A DNA stretch of 64,000 nt, taken from contig NZ_VXJW01000001.1 in NCBI RefSeq assembly GCF_008692845.1, forward strand, positions 372,001 through 436,000, in the 5' to 3' direction. Origin of the DNA: Salmonella enterica subsp. arizonae. Lineage in GTDB: Bacteria; Pseudomonadota; Gammaproteobacteria; Enterobacterales; Enterobacteriaceae. Shown here one piece after another: positions 28,004 through 35,831 of this stretch. Within the stretch, counting starts at the first letter, position 1; every line of letters starts with the position of its first letter. The translations under genes and the position numbers were made by a program. The notes under the pieces were generated by a model. It had not been told where the DNA came from. It saw only the letters and a list, made by a program, of their open reading frames with translations, and did not search any database.

Positions 28004-28204
28004 CTACCATTTCCCCGAAACGAAGGCGTAGCGGGGGCCTTCAGCCATACCGAAAAGAACGCGCACGATAAGCATTGTCCACAATCCGCTGACCAGACCT
28101 GTTAACCTACAAAATAAAGACCATAATAATGCAGCGATAAGGAAAACAGTTTTTGACCCAACTTTATCGCTGGACCAACCATAGATTAGAGCTTTTAAAT
28201 TCAA
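28004..28204 (-). pseudogene. Fragment of an MFS transporter (anion:cation symporter type)
   Basis: Sixty-six codons resemble the second to fourth helices of a sugar-acid or organophosphate MFS permease: YGWSSDKVGSKTVFLIAALL, then GLWTMLIVRVLFGMAEGPRY, with the G-x-x-x-D-x-x-G loop after helix 2. Both ends are missing; the downstream end stops at a TGA... region beside hydA and the upstream end abuts pqaA. It is a relic. Confidence 0.75.
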
Positions 28205-28215
28205 TGAGATGTTGG

Positions 28216-29712
28216 TTATGCCCCATCTGCGATATCGTTTTCACCTAATCCACGCCCCGGCAACGTTTGACATGCGGTGTTAACTGAGGGAGGCGCTGTC
28301 TGTGCGTATTTATCGTCCGGCGTAATATAAACTTGGGTCGTGGCGACATAACCATCATCAAATGTTGCTTCGATATAGGTAGCTTCCCAGCCAGTCACAG
28401 GCTCATTTAGCGTAATATTTACTCTATTATTGGCGGGAATATCTATCGTAAGCGGATGATAGCGGATACCACAGGCATAACGAAAATCACGCGCATTTGG
28501 GTTGGTGGCTGTCCAGCGAACGACTTTTATCGGCTCTTCTGAAAAATAGACCGTGAGGAGGTTGTGTTGAATAATGCCGAGCACTTGTGGTAATGTTTTT
28601 TTATCTTGAAATCTATTAATAAATGTAACAAGGCTTTCTTCAGTAATCTGTTTAATTGAATAATGGCTCGTATTGGGTACTATGCGTAATGATTTCACTC
28701 CCGGCAGTTTACTATAATAAAACCGAGAATTGTCTGGTACGAAAAAATCATCACCGCTTGCATTAATAATATATTTAGGTATTGCAAGGCGGGGCTGATA
28801 AACCGTGTTAAGATATCTTAAAGGATCTATTATTTGCCTTAACTGGCTAAATGAGTGGGTTTTTATTTTCTCATCTATCCCTTGTTGATAATAGGGATAG
28901 AATGTAATTGGCCAGTTCCCTCCGTATGATTGATAAATATGTTCAAGCGAAGCATCAATATCAAGTAGATCAATAGCGAAGGGAACAATTGCTTCAACAT
29001 CAGGATCAGCAATAGCTGACAACCACGCGGTCCATCCACGTTTTGAGATACCCGTAACGATAAAAGAATGTATGTTCCATCGCGTTAGTTCCTCTTTTGC
29101 TAATCTTATCGCTTGTGATAGGGAAGAAACCATAGGAATATTTAAAGGCATTAACTTACGTTGCTCTGGAGCTTCCATAAATAATGCCCAACTCCGGGAA
29201 ACACTCTCATCCTCTTTCAGAGGTTTTTTATCATCCTGAAAGGTTAAATATTGGTTAGGTATATCACTAACTGATATTACGATAGTATTCGTATCACGGG
29301 CGATGCTTGCCAGTGTTTCCTGAGTAAAATCAACGGGTTTGCTGTTAATTTGCACGCCTTCTTCGTAATTGACTCCGTTATTTACGACCACCAATGCGTG
29401 GCGCTGTTTTGCCGTTTCTGGGATATAAATATCAACGTTATGTCGCCATTGTGCTGGAGTTACCATGTCGTCTGGCGACCAGTGTTGCGATAATAATTCA
29501 TAGTGTCTGAGTTCCACCTGCGCTAATGGCTCTGTACTTATCAATGTATATTTCAACGGTGTATCTGAAATGTGCTCCCGGTAGTCGGGGAGTACATGAG
29601 ACAAATCACACGCTGGGCTATTTCGACAAAAGAATATGTTGTTATGAAGTTGTGTATAAACATTTGTAGAAATAAAAAGCACTAATATAATGACGAGATA
29701 TATTTTTTTCAT
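28216..29712 (-). CDS. pqaA: PhoPQ-activated protein PqaA
   Basis: A 498-residue exported protein of the PhoPQ-activated pathogenicity-related family. A signal peptide (MKKIYLVIILVLFISTNVYT) is followed by an alpha/beta-hydrolase fold: VNNGVNYEEG, the nucleophile elbow FIVTGISKRGWTAWLSAIAD (G-x-S-K-R-G), and histidine in VPNTSHYSI. Salmonella PqaA is PhoP-activated and contributes to resistance to the cationic peptide melittin and to virulence. The start was set at MKKIYL because GAGG precedes it and gives a proper signal peptide; an upstream in-frame ATG adds nine charged residues. I did not find a convincing PhoP box. The gene is AT-rich, as usual for PhoP-dependent acquired genes. Confidence 0.92.
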   Translation of the reverse strand: MKKIYLVIILVLFISTNVYTQLHNNIFFCRNSPACDLSHVLPDYREHISDTPLKYTLISTEPLAQVELRHYELLSQHWSPDDMVTPAQWRHNVDIYIPETAKQRHALVVVNNGVNYEEGVQINSKPVDFTQETLASIARDTNTIVISVSDIPNQYLTFQDDKKPLKEDESVSRSWALFMEAPEQRKLMPLNIPMVSSLSQAIRLAKEELTRWNIHSFIVTGISKRGWTAWLSAIADPDVEAIVPFAIDLLDIDASLEHIYQSYGGNWPITFYPYYQQGIDEKIKTHSFSQLRQIIDPLRYLNTVYQPRLAIPKYIINASGDDFFVPDNSRFYYSKLPGVKSLRIVPNTSHYSIKQITEESLVTFINRFQDKKTLPQVLGIIQHNLLTVYFSEEPIKVVRWTATNPNARDFRYACGIRYHPLTIDIPANNRVNITLNEPVTGWEATYIEATFDDGYVATTQVYITPDDKYAQTAPPSVNTACQTLPGRGLGENDIADGA

Positions 29713-30064
29713 GTTTTCCTCGCACTTTACAATGTGCAAATGGCTGCCTGCATAATTCCCATAAATACCCCTTACATGTTCAATATAAGTACAATGCTTT
29801 TGATAAATGCTTCGGAAAGAGGGGGAATACCATTAAGAATGCGCCGACATAGCCATCAAGTCGTACGCGCCCCCCACAGCCTTGCGAGGAGGCACGCGCA
29901 TAGGGTTTACTGACGGCAGCATGTTTTGACATGGTGAAAACATACTGAGCGTTGAAAGCCTCTCGAATTCGCCAAAGCTGGTCGTTGGTTGTATGACTGA
30001 CAAACTAAAACCTGAACTCTGAGTCACGCCTGAAGCCTTAAAACAACGTGTGATGAGCTTTTTG
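29713..30064. other. Unassigned stretch left of the spv island
   Basis: The first 100 bases must contain the pqaA promoter. Beyond about 29830 the base composition rises and a minus-strand open frame (to 30064) follows the transposase fragment, but I cannot assign it to any family. It probably belongs to the mosaic of mobile DNA. Confidence 0.4.
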
Positions 30065-30286
30065 TCAACACTCAATTCGAAAATTCTGACCGTCGGAAGA
30101 TGAGGTTGAACCGTCTCCCCATAATGCCGCCAGCGGACGTGACTTCTGGGCATTAACCAGTTCAGCCAGTGCAGCAGAGTATGTTTTATCGCGGATATAC
30201 CATGCCTGCATGTTTTCCAGCGAAGCTCGCGTGGTTCCCGGACAGGACTCAGCCATTTTGGTCAGCCCCAGATTGATGCCGTCCAT
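30065..30286 (-). pseudogene. Fragment of a Tn3-family transposase (TnpA)
   Basis: About 70 codons match the middle of TnpA of Tn3-family transposons: [56 protein letters not shown], the last being the conserved region with the catalytic aspartate. The frame then runs into unrelated sequence and stops. At the other end (about 30300) it joins the FinO-like fragment on the opposite strand. No terminal inverted repeats were recognised. It is a relic of a transposon typical of plasmids. Confidence 0.85.
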
Positions 30287-30308
30287 ATTTTCCTTTTCCC
30301 AAACGGAG

Positions 30309-30668
30309 CCCGAATTCATCAACGCCAGTCTCGAAAAAGTAAAAGCTCTCTTTCCATTGCTGCGCGCTGAAGAAGGTGGTTTCCGCCCAATAAAAATTGG
30401 TATCACCAGGGATGTTACCGACTTTATTGCACAGAACCCCGACGCAGGTTTAACCCTCCCGGAATGGCAGGGTGCAGCCCGAATTATCACCTGCAGGTGG
30501 AAATACCTTGAGCGAATTTCTGTTTCCGGTGCTTTACGTTATGGCATCGATGGATTGCCTGCCGGTGTCGTTTCTGAGCATGAAGCCCGGCATGCCCGCG
30601 CCTTTCTGACATCAAAGCTCCCCAGCAAAAACAAAAATAATGGGGCGAACGATAAATCAGCAACATAA
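30309..30668 (+). pseudogene. FinO/ProQ-family RNA chaperone fragment
   Basis: About 119 codons of a FinO/ProQ RNA-binding domain: [52 protein letters not shown], and GIDGLPAGVVSEHEARHARA, followed by a basic tail. Such proteins are common on conjugative plasmids, where FinO controls transfer through antisense RNA. The N-terminal part is missing: the frame begins at the junction with the Tn3 transposase fragment. The core domain is nearly complete, so a shortened protein could be made if a start existed, but no ribosome site is visible. Confidence 0.7.
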
Positions 30669-31316
30669 GGGGTTTGACGCTCAACGGAACGGTTTCACAC
30701 ATTAAGCCTATTTTGTTCGATAAATCAAAATATTATGGACAGTGAAAAATGCGCGAAAAACGGTGTCTTTTTAATCGGAAAATGGCATTTAACGGACACC
30801 AGTGCACACTAATCGATTTTTCAGACAACCTTTCTCGCCTGGCGTGAGTTTTCGTTCGACTGAACATCAGACCCCTATAAAAAGGCTCGGCATTCTGTCC
30901 TGTAGTGCGCCAGGCCTAATAACGCCTCCCGTTTAATTCCGGCCCAGTCGTACATTATGTTCTGTTCATTTATGGGATCGCGACTTTTTCGTTGTAATGC
31001 TTCAAGAGCGATTTTTTGTTCTGCGGTCAACCCAACATTCATAGCCATCAGCATGATCCTGATTATTTTTGAAACCAAGCATCTTCATTGATCATGGGTA
31101 TACATCGTTGTTATCCAGCTATATATCATAACAGGTCAATTAAATCCACTCAGAAATAAAGTCAGGGTATGCATAAAATCTATCGCCCATAATCCTATCC
31201 AGTAACACCATGATTAGTAACAACTAATCAGTCTGTGCAAAAACAGGTCACCGCCATCCTGTTTTTGCACATCAAAACATTTTTTCAGGATTATTCTGAT
31301 AAAAAAAGGAGATATT
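30669..31316. other. Region upstream of spvR
   Basis: About 650 bases without a confident gene. A 67-codon minus-strand frame (30875-31078), with a regular charged helix LTAEQKIALEALQRKSRD, could be a small plasmid or phage gene, but I do not recognise it. The last 100 bases are AT-rich and include the spvR promoter, which on plasmids is sigma-S dependent and self-activated by SpvR. Confidence 0.45.
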
Positions 31317-32210
31317 ATGGATTTCTTGATTAATAAAAAATTAAAAATTTTCATAACACTGATGGAAACAGGTTCCTTCAGTATCGCAACATCAGTACTG
31401 TATATCACCCGAACCCCACTGAGCAGGGTTATTTCAGACCTGGAAAGAGAGCTGAAACAAAGACTCTTTATACGGAAGAATGGCACTCTTATTCCAACCG
31501 AATTTGCACAAACTATTTATCGAAAAGTAAAATCCCATTATATTTTCTTACATGCACTGGAGCAGGAAATCGGACCCACGGGTAAAACGAAACAACTAGA
31601 AATAATATTTGACGAGATTTATCCGGAAAGTTTAAAAAATCTGATCATTTCAGCACTGAACATTTCCGGCCAGAAAACAAATATAATGGGGAGAGCCGTT
31701 AACAGCCAAATAATAGAAGAACTGTGTCAGACAAACAACTGCATTGTTATTTCTGCCAGACATTATTTTCATCGGGAATCGCTTGTCTGCCGGACATCAG
31801 TGGAGGGGGGGGTCATGTTATTTATTCCTAAAAAGTTCTTTCTCTGCGGCAAACCTGATATCAACAGGCTGGCCGGAACACCTGTACTTCTTCATGAGGG
31901 GGCTAAAAATTTTAATCTGGACACCATATACCATTTTTTTGAACAGACACTAGGTATTACCAACCCTGCATTCAGTTTTGATAACGTCGATTTGTTCAGT
32001 TCACTGTACCGGTTACAACAAGGGCTGGCGATGTTACTCATCCCCGTCAGAGTCTGTCGGGCTCTGGGATTATCAACAGAGCACGCACTGCACATCAAAG
32101 GCGTAGCGCTCTGTACCTCCTTGTATTACCCGACCAAGAAACGGGAGACACCAGATTATCGTAAAGCGATAAAACTGATACAGCAGGAACTGCAACAGTC
32201 CACCTTCTGA
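31317..32210 (+). CDS. spvR: LysR-family virulence activator SpvR
   Basis: A 297-residue LysR-type activator. The helix-turn-helix lies near residues 19-40 (GSFSIATSVLYITRTPLSRV) and the recognition region continues ISDLERELKQRLFIRKNG; the rest is the effector domain. It matches plasmid SpvR in length and sequence as I recall it. SpvR activates its own promoter and that of spvABC in stationary phase and inside macrophages, together with sigma-S. AGGAG stands seven bases before the ATG. Base composition is low in GC relative to the chromosome, indicating acquisition. The gene appears intact, so the locus should be inducible. Confidence 0.96.
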   Translation: MDFLINKKLKIFITLMETGSFSIATSVLYITRTPLSRVISDLERELKQRLFIRKNGTLIPTEFAQTIYRKVKSHYIFLHALEQEIGPTGKTKQLEIIFDEIYPESLKNLIISALNISGQKTNIMGRAVNSQIIEELCQTNNCIVISARHYFHRESLVCRTSVEGGVMLFIPKKFFLCGKPDINRLAGTPVLLHEGAKNFNLDTIYHFFEQTLGITNPAFSFDNVDLFSSLYRLQQGLAMLLIPVRVCRALGLSTEHALHIKGVALCTSLYYPTKKRETPDYRKAIKLIQQELQQSTF

Positions 32211-32721
32211 CCTTATGCAGCGTAAGGGCCGCAACACCTGTATTCACGGCATTTGCCAGATTCAGATTGTCAGCAATCCCCATCCTCCATAGCGGTAGTT
32301 CACCGCGGAGCATGGAGTAAACCGGCTGGTCGCCGTCAATCTGACATAGAATCAGTTTGATGCTCTGGTGAATTACCTAAAACATGGGCATTAACGCGCT
32401 GGCTCACGCCACTTTACTAAAGAAACTGAATAACGGTGACTATGACGGCGCAGCGAATGAATTCCTGAAATGGGACCACGCCAGCGGTCAGGTTGTTCCC
32501 GGCCTGACCCGACGCCGGAGCGCTGAACGTTGTTTATTCCTGAGTTAATTTGTTGTGCCATCTTTGCACACCGGGAACCGCGATTCCGCACGGCGGAAAA
32601 ATAGCACATGAATAAACTCAATATAAGCCACTTATTTTCTGGCAATACAAAATAATTCCCCTGCAGACATTATCAGTCTTCAGGATTTCATTCTGTTCAT
32701 TTTCAGGAGTCACCATTATTT
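32211..32721. promoter_or_regulatory. spvR-spvA intergenic region (spvA promoter)
   Basis: Five hundred bases between regulator and first structural gene, corresponding to the SpvR- and sigma-S-dependent spvA promoter region. The middle is occupied by a phage endolysin relic; the promoter and SpvR sites should lie in the AT-rich 100-150 bases before spvA, but I could not place boxes with confidence. A GGAG sits 12 bases before the spvA ATG. Confidence 0.55.
32349..32548 (+). pseudogene. Phage endolysin (lysozyme) C-terminal fragment
   Basis: One frame gives NQFDALVNYLKHGH and, after a frame change at about 32384-32390, the next gives GINALAHATLLKKLNNGDYD, GAANEFLKWDHASGQ and VPGLTRRRSAERCLFLS before a stop. 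This is the C-terminal part of P22/RrrD-type phage lysozymes (QFDAL-V-F-x-N-x-G, then TLLKKLN, and P-GL-RRR-AE). The catalytic N-terminal glutamate region is missing. It lies in the same orientation as spvA. Confidence 0.8.
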
Positions 32722-33615
32722 ATGAATATGAATCAGACCACCAGTCCGGCACTTTCACAGGTCGAAACCGCCATCCGGGTCCCGGCAGGGAATTTTGCAA
32801 AATATAATTATTATTCCGTGTTTGATATTGTCCGTCAGACCCGTAAACAGTTTATTAACGCCAATATGTCCTGGCCGTGCTCCCGCGAAGGTAAAGCCAG
32901 GGACCTGGCGATGGGCCAGGCGCAGTATATCCGCTGCCTGTTCCGAGAAAATCAGTTGACTCGCAGAGTTCGGGGGGCCATGCAGCAGACACCGGACAAT
33001 GGCACGAACCTGAGCAGTTCCGCCGTCGGCGGTATTCAGGGACAGGCAGAGCGTCGGCCGGACCTGGCCACCCTGATGGTGGATAATGATGCCATTAACC
33101 AGCAAATACCGACCCTGCAGCTGGTTAATGACATTCTGGAGAATAATATTGCCACCAGTCTGCCGTCGGAGCAGTCGGTGGATGAAACGCTGGCGCAGAC
33201 CCGATATCCGACCCTGCTGCCGTATCATTTTCCACACGACCAGGTGGAGTTATCTCTGCTGAATACCGATGTGTCGCTGGAAGATATTATCAGCGAGAGC
33301 AGCACTGACTGGCCGTGGTTCCTGAGCAACTTGCTGACCGGCGATAACAGTAACTATGCCATGGAGCTCGCCAGCCGGCTGTCACCAGAGCAGCAGACAC
33401 TGCCGACCGAGCCGGACAACAGTACCACCACTGACCTGACCTCTTTTTACCAGACCAATCTGGGGCTGAAAACCGCCGACTATACGCCATTTGAAGCACT
33501 GAATACCTCTGCCCGACAGTTAGCGATTACCGTTCCCCAGGTGGAACAGTTGATTGCGGGTACTCTGCGTGCCAGCCGGCAGTTTAGCTTCCCGCGCTAC
33601 CAGAGTAGTGAGTAG
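32722..33615 (+). CDS. spvA: SpvA, long form with alternative C-terminus
   Basis: A 297-residue member of the VRP1 family, also found as part of insecticidal toxin complex A proteins. The N-terminal 125 residues (MNMNQTTSPALSQVETAIRV onward) follow plasmid SpvA, which has 255 residues. Two differences are visible: a 33-codon segment starting QLVNDILENNIATSL between two copies of the 10-base word CCGACCCTGC (33109 and 33208) that plasmid SpvA lacks, and a C-terminus in a different frame after AITVP, reading QVEQLIAGTLRASRQFS because one C is absent from the run in VPP. The frame ends at an amber TAG. SpvA is an outer-membrane-associated protein not needed for virulence in mice. The plasmid comparison is from memory. 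Confidence 0.93.
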   Translation: MNMNQTTSPALSQVETAIRVPAGNFAKYNYYSVFDIVRQTRKQFINANMSWPCSREGKARDLAMGQAQYIRCLFRENQLTRRVRGAMQQTPDNGTNLSSSAVGGIQGQAERRPDLATLMVDNDAINQQIPTLQLVNDILENNIATSLPSEQSVDETLAQTRYPTLLPYHFPHDQVELSLLNTDVSLEDIISESSTDWPWFLSNLLTGDNSNYAMELASRLSPEQQTLPTEPDNSTTTDLTSFYQTNLGLKTADYTPFEALNTSARQLAITVPQVEQLIAGTLRASRQFSFPRYQSSE

Positions 33616-33717
33616 CAGACTATTCTGCAGAATCTGAGCGACGCCATTGTTCAGGTGCACTCTACCGCGCTGTACGGCGGCAGCGCCTTTGAACAGGCCG
33701 TAGAGCAGACGCTGTAA
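33616..33717 (+). other. In-frame continuation of spvA beyond the amber codon
   Basis: After the TAG at 33613-33615 the same frame stays open for 33 codons, reading QTILQNLSDAIVQVHSTALY and then GGSAFEQAVEQTL, before TAA at 33715-33717. The spacing to spvB (51 bases) is then that of a normal operon. This looks like the original C-terminus of a longer protein. Confidence 0.7.
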
Positions 33718-33768
33718 GCAGAAAATATACTTGGCCATCATCAGACGGCCAGTTTCAGGAGATAGTGT

Positions 33769-35550
33769 ATGTTGATACTAAATGGTTTTTCATCTGCCAC
33801 TTTAGCGCTGATCACTACCCCCTTCCTGCCAAAAGGGGGCAAGGCGCTGAGTCAGTCAGGCCCTGACGGCCTAGCCAGTATAACGCTGCCTCTGCCCATC
33901 AGCGCCGAATGCGGCTTTGCGCCTGCGCTGGCGTTGCACTACAGCAGCAGTGGCGGCAATGGCCCCTTCGGCGTGGGCTGGTCCTGCGCGACAATGAGCA
34001 TTGCCCGCCGCACCAGCCATGGCGTGCCGCAGTATAACGACAGCGATGAGTTTCTGGGGCCGGACGGAGAAGTGCTGGTTCAAACGCTCAGCACCGGTGA
34101 TGCCCCCAATCCCGTCACCTGCTTCGCGTACGGTGACGTATCGTTCCCGCAAAGCTACACGGTGACCCGCTATCAGCCCCGCACGGAGGGCAGTTTTTAT
34201 CGCCTGGAGTACTGGGTGGGCAACAGCAACGGCGATGATTTCTGGCTGCTGCATGACAGTAACGGCATCCTGCACCTGCTGGGGAAAACCGCCGCAGCAC
34301 GCCTCAGCGATCCGCAGGCCGCCTCTCATACGGCAAAATGGCTGGTTGAGGAGTCGGTGACCCCTGCCGGCGAGCATATCTATTACTCCTACCTGGCGGA
34401 GAACGGTGACAATGTGGACCTCAGTGGGAACGAGGCCGGACGCGATCGCAGCGCCATGCGCTATCTCAGCAAGGTACAGTATGGCAACGCGACCCCCGCC
34501 GCCGATCTGTACCTCTGGACTAGCGCCACACCCGCGGCACAGTGGCTGTTCACCCTGGTGTTTGACTACGGCGAACGTGGCGTAGATCCACTGGTACCGC
34601 CTGCATTCACTGCTCAGAACAGCTGGCTCGCCCGCCAGGATTCCTTCTCCCTGTATGACTACGGCTTTGAGATCCGCCTCCATCGCCTGTGCCGCCAAGT
34701 CCTGATGTTCCACCACTTTCCTGACGAACTGGGTGAAGCCGATACGCTGGTTTCCCGTCTGCTGCTGGAGTATGACGAAAATCCGGTACTGACACAGCTT
34801 AGCGCTACTCGTACGCTGGCCTATGAAGGCGACGGTTATAGAAGAGCTCCTGTCAACAATATGATGCCACCGCCACCGCCACCGCCACCTCCGATGATTG
34901 GAGGTAATTCATCTCGACCAAAATCAAAATGGGCGATTGTAGAGGAATCAAAGCAGATTCAAGCTCTGAGGTACTATTCAGCTCAAGGATACAGTGTGAT
35001 TAATAAATATTTACGTGGGGATGATTATCCTGAAATACAGGCAAAAGAAACTCTGCTCTCCAGAGACTATCTTTCCACAAATGAACCCAGTGATGAGGAA
35101 TTTAAAAATGCTATGTCAGTTTATATAAATGATATTGTGGAGGGATTAAGTTCACTTCCCGAAACAGATCACAGAGTCGTATACCGGGGCCTGAAGCTTG
35201 ATAAGCCCGCATTATCAGATGTGCTGAAGGAATACACTACTGTAGGTAATATAATAATAGACAAAGCTTTTATGAGTACATCGCCAGATAAGGCATGGAT
35301 AAATGACACTATTCTCAACATATACCTAGAAAAAGGACATAAAGGTAGAATACTAGGAGATGTTGCACATTTTAAGGGGGAGGCAGAGATGCTTTTCCCT
35401 CCAAATACTAAACTCAAAATCGAAAGCATTGTAAATTGTGGTTCCCAAGACTTTGCAAGCCAGCTTAGTAAGCTGAGATTAAGTGATGATGCAACTGCTG
35501 ACACAAACAGGATAAAAAGAATAATAAACATGAGGGTACTCAACTCATAG
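33769..35550 (+). CDS. spvB: SpvB, actin-ADP-ribosylating effector
   Basis: A 593-residue two-part toxin. Residues 1 to about 360 form a TcaC/TcB-like domain (SalmonellaSpvB family: GKALSQSGPDGLASITLPLP near the N-terminus, HYSSSGGNGPFGVGWS), then a nine-proline linker (MMPPPPPPPPPM) and a C-terminal ADP-ribosyltransferase. Catalytic elements are R473 in RVVYRGL, the S503-T504-S505 motif and E538/E540 in GEAEMLF; these are R471, S501 and E536/E538 in plasmid SpvB, shifted by two. SpvB modifies monomeric actin, breaks down the host cytoskeleton and promotes macrophage death. Base composition changes sharply near the linker: GC-rich before, AT-rich after. All catalytic residues are present. Confidence 0.97.
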   Translation: MLILNGFSSATLALITTPFLPKGGKALSQSGPDGLASITLPLPISAECGFAPALALHYSSSGGNGPFGVGWSCATMSIARRTSHGVPQYNDSDEFLGPDGEVLVQTLSTGDAPNPVTCFAYGDVSFPQSYTVTRYQPRTEGSFYRLEYWVGNSNGDDFWLLHDSNGILHLLGKTAAARLSDPQAASHTAKWLVEESVTPAGEHIYYSYLAENGDNVDLSGNEAGRDRSAMRYLSKVQYGNATPAADLYLWTSATPAAQWLFTLVFDYGERGVDPLVPPAFTAQNSWLARQDSFSLYDYGFEIRLHRLCRQVLMFHHFPDELGEADTLVSRLLLEYDENPVLTQLSATRTLAYEGDGYRRAPVNNMMPPPPPPPPPMIGGNSSRPKSKWAIVEESKQIQALRYYSAQGYSVINKYLRGDDYPEIQAKETLLSRDYLSTNEPSDEEFKNAMSVYINDIVEGLSSLPETDHRVVYRGLKLDKPALSDVLKEYTTVGNIIIDKAFMSTSPDKAWINDTILNIYLEKGHKGRILGDVAHFKGEAEMLFPPNTKLKIESIVNCGSQDFASQLSKLRLSDDATADTNRIKRIINMRVLNS

Positions 35551-35831
35551 ATACTAAGAATCTATCCCAGAAGTGGTATGAACGGCCTGGCTCTATAAGG
35601 GGTTATACGCCGGAACCCCAGATTTTTCCGTCACCCTAGGCCCGCAAAGTAGTGCATCTAAACTTTTGCCATTACCCTTCTTTAACTTTCTGCTCGGAAC
35701 GGACCGAAATATCATTTTTTTCGTGTGATAAAAAATGAGGTTTTCTGGATAACTAATCGTTTTATTAAAAAAAACTGAGAATTTATATCTAATAATATGG
35801 CGATATATCCATATCGCAAAGGAGATTTCCC
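35551..35831. other. spvB-spvC intergenic region
   Basis: About 280 bases of mostly AT-rich DNA without a gene. It includes the inverted word CGGAACCCC...; no clear promoter for spvC was identified, and spvC is probably read from the spvA promoter. Confidence 0.4.

Noticed and set aside
29713..29830. PhoP box before pqaA
   Set aside because: Only a weak TATTTA-type half-site was found; not convincing enough to list although PqaA is PhoP-activated.
30875..31078. 67-codon minus-strand frame upstream of spvR
   Set aside because: It shows a regular charged helix but no family I recognise and no ribosome site; mentioned only within the intergenic entry.
33871..34716. Long antisense frame (281 codons) inside spvB
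   Set aside because: It is the mirror of GC-rich spvB coding sequence; composition is alanine/glycine/valine-rich without family signs.
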